From Neofusicoccum parvum (taxonomy: Eukaryota; Ascomycota; Dothideomycetes; Botryosphaeriales; Botryosphaeriaceae): a DNA stretch of 64,000 nucleotides. The notes beneath the pieces were generated by a model. That model did not search any database. It had not been told where the DNA came from and saw nothing but the letters and a program-made list of their open reading frames with translations. The DNA lies in the NCBI GenBank assembly GCA_020912385.1, contig CP087206.1, forward strand, positions 4,307,702-4,371,701. The letters are read 5' to 3'. The position numbers and the translations under genes were made by a program. Positions 30,450-41,181 of this stretch are shown in pieces; position 1 is the first letter of the stretch, and the number at the start of each line of letters is the position of its first letter.

Positions 30450-31107
30450 TGTCATGGATTGGACCCATGTGATGCCTTGGATATTCCTGCGGCAGGTAGC
30501 TAGTGAAGGGAACGGGAAGGTTTGAGAACATATTGTTAAATCTGGAAGCAGTCAGTGCGTAGGGTGTATATCACTCGCACTACCCTCATCTTTTATCTGT
30601 TCCTTTTCTCCTCGGCATAGTCTCCTTATAGGTAGTAATGCCACTGTATTCCCGCGAACACACCGGGTGCACAGAGCATGGAGAGGATAGAGAACCGGCC
30701 GACCTAGGAGATCGACGCACACGCTCAGCCACATCAGTCAAACAGCCTGAAGCGTTAGTTTCAAGTTCGGATCTCGCTGCATACATCCCACTCACCAGCA
30801 GGTACCAGGACCAGGATCCTAGCACCCTCGTCCAGTCAAGCTCTTTAATTACAACATAAGCTTGTCTTACTCCATTAAAGGTGAGATCTGCTGTGCCGCC
30901 CACAGTCCACGTCGGTCTCACACTTGGTTCACCCACTGGGCGTTTGGTGAGAAGTTCAGGATCCTTACTCTAAGCTTTAGCCGGCGACGCCAACGCAATA
31001 GCATCAGCGATGGTTGGTCGGGAAAATCTACTAGCAGGCCCGGCGCTATCTACATACCTGCGCAACGTACACCGACTCCACGTCACATCCCATCACGCTG
31101 CTCATTA
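30450..31107. other. No gene recognised
   Basis: Short frames only. This may hold the terminator of the upstream gene; no clear signal seen. Confidence 0.4.
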
Positions 31108-31238
31108 CTGATGGAAAATGAGCTCAATCACCTCCGTTATCTGTTATTGGATAGTATATTAGCATAGTCATTCATTCTGAGACGTCTTGGGGATCAAGAC
31201 CACAAGCGCCTCAGCAACCAAGCAATCAAGCCATTCAT
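31108..31238. repeat. Dispersed repeat R2, copy 2, left part
   Basis: Matches 18161-18290 almost base for base. Continues at 32135-32180 after the LINE insertion. Confidence 0.75.
31226..31238. repeat. Target duplication, left side of LINE A copy 5
   Basis: TCAAGCCATTCAT here and at 32122-32134; single in the empty paralogue at 18278-18290. Confidence 0.85.
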
Positions 31239-32121
31239 GGCCAGCCCCTACAAGCGAAAGACAGGACAAAGCCTGGTCAGGTCTATCCTAACAACAGCTC
31301 AGTCTCTAAAAGAGAGCCTTCAAATCACCTTCTCCCTCCAGTGGATACCCAGCCACACTGGAATTCGAGGAAACGAAGAAGCAGACAAGCTAGCTAAAGC
31401 TGCAACCACACGCCTTAGGGAACACGACCACCAACCGCTAGCACATCTCCAGGTCCAGGCGGCTAAGGAAAGGGCACACAGGCAATAGGCAGCATAGTGG
31501 GATAACTTAAAGAAAGGCCAGCACCTCCGCAACATCGACACAGCACAGCCAGGACCACACGTCCGTCACCTATATGACAAGCTCCTACGGAACCAAGCCG
31601 GCCTTCTTGCCCAACTACGCACCGGCCACTGCTGGCTCAACCAACACCGTATGCGGATGGGCCGGATAGACAACGATAAGTGCGAATGTGGAGAAGCCGA
31701 ATCAGTCTCTCATGTCCTACTCGAATGCCCGTTGCTACGACAAGGCCGACAAAAGATGTACGAAGATAGTGGACTTGAGAAGAATAGCTTGTCAGCCTTA
31801 CTGGGTGGGAAACCTCCAAGAAAGCCAGATCTAATACAAGGAAAAGAGAAGAAATAGAAGATATCTAGTAAACAGCTACAGGCCGTGCTAAGCTTTGCAC
31901 AAGAAATAAACCGGTTTATAAATAGAGACGAAGCCACGGAGTAGAGAACTCCCTATAAACAACCCCTCCTACCTACTACCCGCCCTCCCTATCCATCCTT
32001 CCATCCTCCCAATTTATCACACACTAATGTATTACTAGAGAAACACTTTGAATAGTCTGTAGCCTGCATATCGCTTAGGGCGACGGGTCAGGGTAAAGAA
32101 TTCAACTCAACTCAACTCAAC
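31239..32121 (+). mobile_element. LINE A copy 5, 5'-truncated
   Basis: Starts inside the RNase H region (ASPYKRKTGQSLVRSIL) and runs to the 3' UTR and a (CAACT)n tail, close in sequence to copy 1 (6716-7592). It has lost function through truncation and through stops such as CAATAGGCAGCATAG where copy 1 has CAATGGGCAGCACAG (Trp to TAG and CA to TA). The 13-bp target duplication is perfect. Confidence 0.88.
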
Positions 32122-32134
32122 TCAAGCCATTCAT
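32122..32134. repeat. Target duplication, right side of LINE A copy 5
   Basis: Second copy of TCAAGCCATTCAT; see 31226-31238. Confidence 0.85.
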
Positions 32135-32343
32135 TCATCGCGAACGACCGATCAAGCGCGAATTCCATCAATTACTATTCCTGAAAAGCGCCTGCCGTGC
32201 TAACATGCTCGGCAATTGTACAGGTAAAACGGAGAAACGCGTTGAGCTGCCACGTTTTTGTCTTGCAGTTTGCCAAAGTTGGCGCGAGACGCTCTCTGCA
32301 TCTTGATCCGTAAATCGGGTTTTGTCTCAATTTTTGTTGAAAA

Positions 32344-32561
32344 GTGTCGAACGGCGCGAGAAAGTAAGACACCGCTGGTTTTCTTATTGTTGCTACAGAA
32401 TCTTGCTATATAGGTGTAATGATCGGATTTACGGAAATACGCATAACTAGGATGAATGACTTGTGCAGGGGTAGGTGTATGGTGTAGTAACAAGGCAAGT
32501 GGTAAAACGCGTGTGGAACAAGGAGGTAAAACACGTGATTGCGGGCCAATGTGGTTGACAG
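32344..32561. repeat. Dispersed repeat R1, copy 2
   Basis: Partner of 9353-9566, with the same order of landmarks. Its right end leads directly into the HET remnant. Confidence 0.6.
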
Positions 32562-32975
32562 ATACCTTTGGATCGATTCTATGTGCATCAAGCAGGCTCA
32601 TCAGGGATATAAATGCGGAGATTGCGGACCCGAGAGTGGAGACTGGAAGATCGAGGTAGAGAACATGGAGCTGTACTTTGGATCAGCTTACTGCACGGTT
32701 GCTACAGACTCTGCTGAAAGCCCTGAAGATGGATTATTACAACCACGGCAAGCTCGACAATACGTGCAGGTCCTAAATCAGGGAGGTACTGCTGTTTATC
32801 TCTGCAAAGCAATCGACGATTTCGACCGCGATGTGGATAAAGGAGTCCTCAACCAGCGGGGATGGGTATTCTAAGAAAGGGCTTTATCGTGCCGGACAAT
32901 TCATTATACGAATACACAAACGTATTGGGAGTGTGGGTGCAAGATTCGCTGTGAAACTCTCGGTGCCCTAAAACC
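32539..32975 (+). pseudogene. HET-domain (heterokaryon incompatibility) protein fragment
   Basis: The frame reads RYLWIDSMCIKQAHQG, a short gap, DWKIEVENMELYFGSAYCTVATDSA and, near the end, VLNQRGWVF, a TAA, then ERALSCRTIHYTNTQTYWECGCKIRCETL. LWIDSxCIxQ, DWxxEVxxMxxxYxxA and RGWVxQERALSxRTIxFTxxQxYWEC are the core motifs of the fungal HET domain, which triggers cell death when unlike hyphae fuse. The TAA sits at the usual Gln (CAA to TAA, RIP-like). N- and C-terminal parts are absent. A GTAAGT donor follows at ~32979. Confidence 0.75.
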
Positions 32976-33059
32976 GTAAGTCTTCCTATATCCATCATTT
33001 ACATTTTCCTATACAAAAACTTTTAAACTTCATGTTAGCATACAGTCAAGAGCTAGCTA

Positions 33060-34488
33060 ACCTTCTCATCTAGTCCGCTGCAATACAGGTTGAATGAGCC
33101 TCGCACCGACCTCCCACCGGCATTATCGAGCGTCATCTGGACGAGGCCGACCTCATCCGCTGGCTGCGGGTCGTGCAGATGGCCAGGCCGCAAGCGCTGG
33201 AGCTTAGAGCGAAGGTGTGGGCGGCGGTCGGTGGGCCGGCGGTGATCTCTCCTTCTCCCCTGATCGCTCCCTCTTGGCCGACGAGGCATCTGTCCTTGGC
33301 CCCGTCGCCGGCGGTAGCACCGCCGTGGGGAGAGCCGTGGTCGAGCTCGCAGGGTCGGGTGCAGACGGTGGCCCTCAAGCGGCGGCGGGCGGAGGACGAC
33401 CGCACCCGGCGCGCCTGCTATAGGGAGCAATATGCAGCCGCGTGCCGTTCTTTCGTGGATTCTAGCCGGGAGGGCGGGCCGCCTCGTATAGTTGCGAAGG
33501 TGGGAGGCGGACGTCTAACGGTTGCGTGCAAGCGGGGAGTGACGCAGTAGTAGGGTGATCTCGTCAGCGCGGTGGTGAGAATGGCACGCCTATGTTTACT
33601 CCTGTCTCTGATCCCGTATGAAAGTGCCACTGTAAGCTTGCACCGGCAGTGGTGCATCAGCACCATCACTTCCCCGACGTCATCCGAGTACAACACGAGC
33701 ATCAGGAGGACTCCCCTTCACGGTCAATGCCTGCCAAAAAGGAAGAATACGAGGCCCCACGTCATTATCACCGCCGCCCCGAAGGACTCAGACGCCAAGT
33801 CCAGCGGCGTCTCAGCCCCTCTATTAGCAGTAAATCATCACCACGTCGAGTGCCTTCGCATCGAGCAGACCGCGATGAGTAGCAGCCAGTCCCCAAGGGC
33901 ACTATGCCAGTCCTCGAGGGCACCATGCCAGTCCCCAGGGGCACCTTGCCAGGCTCGTTCCCGAGCCCGACATCATACACTGCGGACCGTGACACCTCCC
34001 GCTCACCGCCGCTACGACCTCCAATGGCTCAACCTGTACTAGACTCGGCTCGACTGCGTACGCTGATCGCCGAAGCACGTAACCGACATCTTGGTGGCGG
34101 TCCTCCCCCTCCCCCTCCTCATGCGCCTGCTCCCATCTTTACCGACCTTCTCCCCCCTCTACCGCCTCTCCCTCCCCACCCCTACTCCGACCAACCCCCA
34201 CTTCCCCCCACCACGCCACCCCCCACCAGCCGCCTGACTGCTCCTCATCCTTCCCACCATCCGTTCCCAGCCACCACGACGGCCAGCCTCGACGCCTCAC
34301 CGCCCCGTGTCCGCTACTCGCCGCCGCCCCCAACGACTTCACCGACGCATTCCTCGCGGCCATCAGCCCCATCAGCAGCAGAGTCGGCCACCTCGAGCCC
34401 GCCCTCCGGTCGTAGCTTTCCGCGTACTGCTATAGCGCGTCTATATCGGCGTATGCTGCCTCGCCAACTGTAGACGCGGTAAATCGAG
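33060..34488 (+). other. GC-rich region with uncertain coding frames, one proline-rich
   Basis: Possible coding remnants: HLDEADLIRWLRVVQMARPQALELRAKVW near 33127-33220 and a Pro-rich stretch (LGGGPPPPPPHAPAPIF, then PPLPPLPPH) at 33904-34473. Frames are not connected and no domain is recognised. It could be a decayed gene or composition-driven chance frames. Confidence 0.3.
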
Positions 34489-35206
34489 AAGTGGAGGAGA
34501 GAGGAGAAGTGGTGGTGGAAAGCCTGGCGACGAAGGCGCCGGGCATGGCCGTCCTTTCCATGGGTGGTAGAGTGCTGTACTTCTCTGGGGGTGACGCCGA
34601 AGGGCCGGATATGCTAGTTGATACGAGGAAGATCTGTGCGTAGGGGAGGGTTATTACTGTTGCTCTGCCATCTCACAAGAACGGGCGATCCGACGATAAA
34701 GACGCTATTCTAGCGCTCCTCGTAGTGGTGGGACAGTCTAGGTGTCGACGCGACTGGTAGCCTTCTAGATTTGAGGGCCGGATGTATTTCGCGACCGCGG
34801 CTCCACTGATTGACAGCCATCACTGGTGGGCTACGTGTCGGTAGAGCAGATCCGATACTCGTCTATGTAACGATGCCTACGATGGATGATGGACGAGTTG
34901 TGGCTGCTACTCCTGGAAGGGGCAATGGAGAAGTGCGTACGCGAACACGGGTCCCGCTCTTATTAGTCGCCGGGTGCTCAAATGGGTTGCCATCGAACTG
35001 CTAGGTATTATGGCCTTGTAGTTACCCTGTTCGTAGTAGTGGAGGCAGTGCCAGATGCCGCGCACCACAAATAGTTCGTAGGAGATGCGGTTGCCGTACG
35101 GCATGCCAGTGATGCGGGACCGGACGTACTTACTGTCACGGGTTAGACCCGTGTGTTGGGGAAAACGGTAGATGTGCAGCGTGCAAAGGTCTGTTGAGAA
35201 AAGAAT
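34489..35206. other. No gene recognised
   Basis: No coding frame with support, no repeat family seen elsewhere in the window. Confidence 0.4.
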
Positions 35207-36045
35207 TGACTTGAGTTGAGTTGAGTTAAATTCATTTACCCTGACCCATCGCCCTGAGCGATATGCAGGCTACGACTATTCAAGATGTTTTGCTACTAGT
35301 GTACATATGGCGTGTCAATCTGGGAGGTAGAGAGAAGTTGAGGGAGGGCGAGTAGTGAGATTTATGGGGTGTGATGTGAAGTGTTTCTAAGCTGTGGGTT
35401 CATCCCTATTCTTAAACCGCTGGGAGTCTTGTGTAAAGCTTAGCACAGCCTGTAGCTGTGATGCTGTTGTATTCCCTTTATAACTTTTACTCTGGGTGGT
35501 TGCTGCATTGCGTAGAGGCTTGCCACCTAGTAGAGCAGATAAATTGTTCTGCTCTAATCCACTATCTTCATACATCTTTTGCCGGCGTTGCTGGAGCAGG
35601 TAGCAGTTAAGAAGGACGTGCGAAACTGATTCCACTTCTCCACATTCGCATTGGTCATTGTCAATTCGGCCCATTCGAGTGCGGTGCTGATTGAGCCAGT
35701 AGTGTCCAGTTCGCAGCTAGGCAAGAAGGCCTGTCTGGCTCCGTGGGAGCTTGTCGTATAGGTTCCGGGTGTGAGGGCCTGGTGGGGCTGTGTCGATGCC
35801 TCGGAGGTGCTGGCCTTTATCTGAGATTTCCCATTGTGCTGCCCAGGTTGCGTGTGCTGTTCCTTGGCTGCCTGGGCCTGAAGTGATGCTAGTGGTCCAA
35901 AGCTGTGTTCTCTAAGGCGTGTGGTTGCAGCTTTAGCGAGCCTGTCCGCTTCATTATTCCCTCTGATCCCACTGTGGCTTGGCACCCATTGGAGAGAGAA
36001 GCTGATTTGATGGCTATCCTTGATATGCTTGGCTGTTTCTGTAAT

Positions 36046-36296
36046 TGTTGGATTTGATGGTGAAGTGTTGTGAGGTCAGAAAGAGAGTAGATTCTGCCTG
36101 TCTCTTGAAGGACAGGTGAGTAGGTCTGCTTTATATACATGAATGAGAGCATAGCATAACCGAGGATAATCGTTATCCGCGAGTGAGTGCCGATGAGGGG
36201 TTGGGCATCAATGAGAGGAGTTTCCATGTTTCCGTGAATGATAGAAGATTCGAGATGAACGACATGCCTAAGGAAGCAAGGCAGTAAAGTCTGACA
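36046..36296. repeat. Solo LTR, family L1
   Basis: A 251-bp insertion TGTTGGATTTG ... GTCTGACA flanked by GTAAT (36041-36045 and 36297-36301) within LINE copy 3. The uninterrupted sequence TCTGTAATTGACC is present in copy 4 at ~45902, which proves the boundaries. Confidence 0.9.
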
Positions 36297-36658
36297 GTAA
36301 TTGACCGTACTATGCATTGACCTGATCGTCGTTTGTGTGGGTCTGCTAGTGCTTGTAGGGCTGCCTTTGAGTCGCTGTAGATTGTGTATGTTGCTGGATT
36401 TGAGTTGCCTTCTTCAAGATTCTACTCCACTGCTAGTTCCATGCCAGTATTAATGGCAATCAGCTCAGCGGCTGTGACGCTGTAGAACTTGCTAGAGCCA
36501 ACCCCTTTCTGGGCTTGTCTGTGGATTCTCTGCTCCTGGTTAAGGATCACCGTAGCTGCTCCAAGTTGTCCTTTTACTCTAGATGCATCTACGAAGATTC
36601 TCGTCTGCTGGTTTAATTGGAGTTCCTCCTTGAGATCCTCTAGAGTCTGAGATTTGGG

Positions 36659-37038
36659 TGTGAGGGCTTGCATCCGGTGTACTCGCGGAAATGCATTGGT
36701 ATACTTCTACAAGAAGACTAAGCTAAGGAGAAAAGAAAGAAAAGTTAAGAGGAGCAAAAGATCGTGTTGGAATGTTGATGAACAACGATGATCCATTGAT
36801 GATTGGCATGAAGAGGAAGAGGGTGGGTGACCCGCTTGCCTCTTATACGAGTGATTGTGGCTAAGCTACGTGGTGTGATATAAGGAGACCTTGAAACACG
36901 TGATATCCAACAGATCGCTAATAAACACCCGTCGTTACGTATGGACCAACGGTTGCGAGGAGTAACCACTTCGCTTCCTTCTCGCATGCGTTTCGCCGTA
37001 GGATCATGCAAGGCACTTAACGGGTCTAAACCGTCACA
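36659..37038 (-). repeat. Solo LTR, family L2-related
   Basis: A 380-bp insertion TGTGAGGGCTT ... CCGTCACA with duplication TTGGG (36654-36658, 37039-37043). Copy 4 has the empty site at ~46257-46268 (GATTTGGGTAGC). Read on the minus strand it starts TGTGACGGTTTAGACC, like family L2. Confidence 0.88.
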
Positions 37039-37169
37039 TTGGGTAGCTGCAGATGGATGTTGTCTAGTGGCAGGGGTTTCCATGGTGGAAGGGGGCATGT
37101 GTCAATTACTTCAGTCTCCTCAGCCTGGCCTGGGCTTTGTAACTTGAGGGTTGTATTCAGTAGGCTCAG

Positions 37170-37549
37170 TGTCACGACTCAAGAAGAACAAGTCAGATTC
37201 CCAAAATTGACTAAAGTTTCTAAGCTAAAGAAGAAGAAGAAAAGAGAAGGAATGGGGTTCAAGAAGGGGAGTTTTATATACACAGCCTGGGTGCTAGTTG
37301 AAAGCCAAATGGCCGGCCTAGGCTTCCCTTTCTAGTACGTTCCAGCTAAGTGTCGTTCCACGGTTTGCCGTCCTTTGTTAGAGGTAGAAGCTCTTTGTTT
37401 CTTTACCTCCTTGTTTGCCTAGAGGATGGGAGCTTTACCTAATTAGGCTTAGTTCCTCTGCAGGTCCTTCTGCCCAATCCTATCGACCTGTAGAAGGGCT
37501 TGGCACTGGTTACCTGGAGAATAAGATGTTGACGGTCTGGATCGTCACA
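37170..37549 (-). repeat. LTR, family L2, copy 2 (inverted)
   Basis: Plus strand starts TGTCACGACTC and ends GATCGTCACA. Matches 26133-26479 and 37744-38104 in reverse. Flanks CTCAG and CTTTA do not match. Confidence 0.7.
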
Positions 37550-37743
37550 CTTTAGGTGCATTAGTGGCTGTAAGCGGAGGTGGCTTATCATCTGTGGGTC
37601 TTTGAGCTTGATAACTAGTTCACGGCACTTATCGTTCGTGCTCTAGGTGGAGTTTGGCTACTGTGGCGACGCGGTGTTCGGCTGCATTACGGCTACTCGA
37701 GCCTAGGTCATGGGAGACTGCTGGGTAGAACGCTGCAGTCGGG

Positions 37744-38104
37744 TGTGACGATTCAGACCGTTAACATCTTACTCTCTAGGTAAGAAAGGAGTGTTAGCGC
37801 CAAGCCCTTCTACAGGTCGATAGGATTGAGCAGGTCGACCTGTAGAAGACTAAGCCTAATCGGGCTAAAGCACTTATCTGAGACAAGATGTCTAAGACAC
37901 GGGGTTTGCTAAGAGCAAACACTTAGCGGGAACGTGCGGGAAAGGGAAGCCTGAGACCGGCTATTCGACTTCTAACTAGCACCTGGGCTAGATATATAAG
38001 TTCCCCCCTTCCTCTCCCATTCTCTTTCTTTTCTCTTTCTTTTCTCTAGCTTAGAAACTTTAGTCAATTTTGAGAATCTGACTTGTTCTTCTTGAGTCGT
38101 GATA
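37744..38104 (+). repeat. LTR, family L2, copy 3
   Basis: TGTGACGATTC ... GTCGTGATA; the last CA has become TA. Forms an inverted pair with 37170-37549 around a 194-base spacer. Confidence 0.7.
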
Positions 38105-38370
38105 GTAACGGCTGCTACAGCTGCTACAACTGCTACAACTACTATAACGGCTACTATAACTACTACCACTACTACTACTATCTTCTTCTCCTATTACTTC
38201 TCCTACGCCTACTTCTTTACACGCTAAAACCTACTCTAAACCCAACACCTCGATTCGTGAAATAAACAATGAGAATTGTTTACTTCCATAGCCCTTTGTT
38301 CATCGTTATCCGGCTTAATAGCTATTCTAAACCCTCCTAGTCCACTTACAATGCACGGTACTATCAACGT

Positions 38371-38377
38371 ATATAAA
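38371..38377 (+). promoter_or_regulatory. TATA box of the RING gene
   Basis: ATATAAA in the context ACGTATATAAAATCG, ~120 bases before the ATG at 38496. Confidence 0.5.
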
Positions 38378-38495
38378 ATCGCTAAGAGACTAAAACTGTA
38401 TACATCCACTCTCAACTCGATACAACTGCTACACGCTTTCTACTCGACACAACCGCTACACGCTTCCAACTTGATACGACTACACCTACATCGAT

Positions 38496-39359
38496 ATGTC
38501 TTCTCAAGACTCCGTCAACCTACCTTCTCGAGCAGACTATCTCCAACGGCTACAGCAACAGCAATCGTCGCCTACCCTTCAAGGCGAATGTAGAATCTGC
38601 TACGAGCCGACGTTCGATACCCTCGTCTCTGCGTGCGGTCACGATACGCACACCTTCCACCACGAATGCCTGCTTACCTGGCTTTCCCAAGTAGATATCC
38701 TCGGTGAGTACCAGCGTACGTGTCCGACCTGCCGTCGAGAGCTTTACTCACGGACACGCCACGTAGATTCCAATCGGACCGCGCAAGACGAAGAGCTACA
38801 GCAAGCAAGAGACGCACGCAACTCGCGGCGTATGGAAGAATATAGGGATCTTATACGGAGACAAGTTGGAGAACGTTCTATTCTCGTACAAAGACAGACT
38901 TTGGATTATCGAGAACTACGACGGAGACAAGGTCAGGCATTTGAAGAGTCTAATCAACGGCAAGAGGTCTATGAATCAAGAATAAGATATCTCGACCAAC
39001 GGCAAGGAGTCTATAAATCAAGACTGAGATATCTCAACCAACAGAAAGAGATCTACGAATCAAGAGTGAGATATCTCGACCAACAGCTAGAGGTCTACAA
39101 CCAACTACAAGAGGTCTACAACCAACGGCTAGAGGTCTACGACCAATGGGAAGAGGTCCACGAATCGATAGTGAGATGTCTCGATGAACGTCGTCAACTT
39201 ATAGGACAACATAGGCAGGAATGTGAAGAACTGTTGCAAAGACAGGGTCAGGCACTTGAAGAATTCGACCGGCAGTCCGTTTCGGAGATTGACAGTCTAT
39301 ATGATATTTACTACCAGGATATCGACAGTCTACTTCAAAGTTACGGCCGAGGAGTTTGA
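38496..39359 (+). CDS. RING-H2 finger protein with repeated coiled-coil tail
   Basis: The product is 287 residues in one exon. The RING finger uses C32, C35, C47, H49, H55, C58, C76 and C79 (CRIC ... ACGH ... HHEC ... CPTC), the C3H2C3 pattern of E3 ubiquitin ligases. The rest is Gln/Glu/Arg-rich, with tandem repeats built on (R/L)EVYxSRxRYLDQ between ~145 and ~235, strongly helical and likely a coiled coil for self-association or substrate choice. No membrane segment. It is intact and lies alone between LTR debris and LINE B copy 1, with a TATA box upstream. A role in ubiquitin transfer is inferred from the finger only; the target is unknown. Confidence 0.78.
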   Translation: MSSQDSVNLPSRADYLQRLQQQQSSPTLQGECRICYEPTFDTLVSACGHDTHTFHHECLLTWLSQVDILGEYQRTCPTCRRELYSRTRHVDSNRTAQDEELQQARDARNSRRMEEYRDLIRRQVGERSILVQRQTLDYRELRRRQGQAFEESNQRQEVYESRIRYLDQRQGVYKSRLRYLNQQKEIYESRVRYLDQQLEVYNQLQEVYNQRLEVYDQWEEVHESIVRCLDERRQLIGQHRQECEELLQRQGQALEEFDRQSVSEIDSLYDIYYQDIDSLLQSYGRGV

Positions 39360-39406
39360 GCGTACGGATTTTTAAGATTCTTGTCTATATTACTCTTTGC
39401 TTCGCT

Positions 39407-39497
39407 TTGACCAGATCTCTGTTTTGCTTTTGGCCAGATCTTAGTTTTGCTTTGGCCAGGTCTCTGTTTCGCCTTTGGCCAGATCTCAGTTCCGCAA
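39407..39497. repeat. Minisatellite, ~29-bp unit
   Basis: Four imperfect copies of a unit with (T)TTGGCCAGATCTCAGTTTTGC just downstream of the RING gene. No other feature seen up to 39859. Confidence 0.65.
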
Positions 39498-39859
39498 TTT
39501 AACCAGCCCTCACTTCCATGCATTGAAGGGAGCCTCCCTCCTACCTAGTTAGCTCTTTAGTCTAGTAACTTCGTATCCTCCTTGGACCACCTTGCTCTCT
39601 ATAGACTCATCCGTGTCTCTCTACCTTTCTCTTAGTTCCTTATCCCTCAAGCCCAGCCCTCTCCATTAGATCTTGAAGGTCTAAGCCCTATACACCCCCT
39701 CCTTACACTTCTATCTACCGCCGCTTCATTATACTGATAAGGTTGAAGGATGATCGATCGGTAGCTACGGTGGTAGGTTTGGACAACGTATATCCAAAGC
39801 AAACCACACTAAGCCCAATCGTATAATAGACGTATTGTAGTAAAACGCAGCGGGCTAAA

Positions 39860-39873
39860 CCCTAAAATATATG
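39860..39873. repeat. Target duplication, left side of LINE B copy 1
   Basis: CCCTAAAATATATG, paired with CCCTAAGATATATG at 40847-40860 (13 of 14 identical). Confidence 0.7.
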
Positions 39874-40846
39874 GATTGGATTGGATTGGATTGGATTGGT
39901 CTAATCAGGCTACGATGTCTTCTGTGGAGACATAAGAGCCATCCTATATACATTACCGCGCCTTTCATTCGTCATTGCCTTGCCTCACTTCTCAGCCCAA
40001 CTCCGTTTAGTGATCGTGCGGCGGCTGCGTCGCCCCGCTAGTCCTATCTAGGCCAGACAGCCGTGCAGTTGATTTTAGGAATTGAATCACCGCCTTCACT
40101 ACCCGTATGTCCGGCCTCCATCGTTCCTTTGGCCCATCGACCGGTTGCCCAGTCCGCCAGTCCTGCCTCCTACTCCACCCTCCAAGCATGTATGAAACGT
40201 CTCCCCACCTTTCCCCCACGCTACTTGCTAAATCTTTACGGGCCTGCTGCCACTGCGGGCAGACCAAAAGGACATGCTGTACTGTCTCCAGCCCATGTCC
40301 ACACTCGCACTGTCCTGATTCCTCTCTCCGTAGCTGGTAGAGAAATTCCCGAAGGAAGCTATGATTAGTCCGACACTGGATGAGGATTGCTGCACTTTCC
40401 GCGTCGAGGCTATTATATAGCCGTAGTGTGTGTTGTCCTGGGAAGGCTCCATCCAGCTTGCGCGTGTATTTCCCCCACGGGCTTGGCTTTACTGCTGCGT
40501 CCTCTCGTTCCTGGCGTAGCCGCTGCCTTACCAGCGCCTCAACTGTTTCCCTTGCTCGCCGCCTGTTTCGCCTATCGATCGTTGGTCGTAGCCCAGGTAC
40601 TGTTGTCTCTTGCGCGGCTTGGTGTGCCGCCTCGTTCCCGGCGACTCCACTATGGGCTGGAACCCACATAAACATGACTGCTGCGCCCTTAACCTCGATC
40701 CTAACTATAAGCTCCCGTATTCTCTTAACCAGATACTGGCCTGACAGGCTTGCTTGTGACGTCCCTACCCGCTGGAGTGCCTTTATACTGTCCGTAACTA
40801 TCCAGAAAGTGTGCACGATGCGGCCCGGTATTGGTGCATTTATCTG
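39874..40846 (-). mobile_element. LINE B copy 1, 5'-truncated
   Basis: The minus strand carries the RNase H C-terminal half and tail of a second LINE family: WIVTDSIKALQ, MFMWVPAHSGVAGNEAAHQAAQ, then LYNSLDAESAAILIQCRTNHSFL and the Cys motif CECGHGLETVQHVLLVC. The frame is open from 40816 to 40007. The 3' tail is a GGATT repeat at 39874-39897. The 5' part (endonuclease, RT) is missing. Confidence 0.85.
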
Positions 40847-40860
40847 CCCTAAGATATATG
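40847..40860. repeat. Target duplication, right side of LINE B copy 1
   Basis: CCCTAAGATATATG; see 39860-39873. Confidence 0.7.
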
Positions 40861-41181
40861 CTCAAATCCACCGCGCTCTTTAAATGCACTGCGCAGGGGT
40901 CTTTCCGTTTTCGTATAAGCCTTCCCGCACCTCACCGCCTCCGCGCCTCATCAAAATTCTGCCAGCATCTTTCGCCCCAGCTTATCTCGGACGATTAAGT
41001 AGTTAAAATAGATTAGTATCTCGTAATTGGAACGCGCTTGGATCGCGCTTCGATACAGGCGTAAAAAAAAAAAGATGGTATACGCGTCTAATAAGCTGGC
41101 TTCCTCCACTCGTTAATCTAGTACTTCTCCCATCATTAGAAAACAGCTAAGTTTGCCGTAATCATCGCTATAAAAGCAACT
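40861..41181. other. Upstream region of OrsD-like unit 1, shared with unit 2
   Basis: Parts (for example CGCCTCATCAAAATTCTGCC and the TTTCGTA(C/T)AAGC blocks) recur at 52233-52540 in front of unit 2, so the duplication includes the promoter side. Confidence 0.6.

Larger units (their letters stand above)
35207..37169 (-). mobile_element. LINE A copy 3, truncated, with two nested solo LTRs
   Basis: The minus strand holds the 3' tail (35207-35235), 3' UTR, C-terminal Cys motif (CECGEVESVSHVLLNC), RNase H (PSHSGIRGNNEADRLAKAATT; FVDASRVKGQLGAATVILN; SVTAAELIAINTGMELA) and a bit of upstream sequence to 37169. It is close to copy 4 (same subfamily). Two LTRs (36046-36296, 36659-37038) split it, each with a clean 5-bp duplication. 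It ends against a third LTR at 37170. Also broken by point stops. Confidence 0.85.

Noticed and set aside
33904..34473. Proline-rich 189-residue frame as a genuine gene
   Set aside because: Composition-driven, no start context, neighbouring frames equally open. Kept only as an uncertain region.
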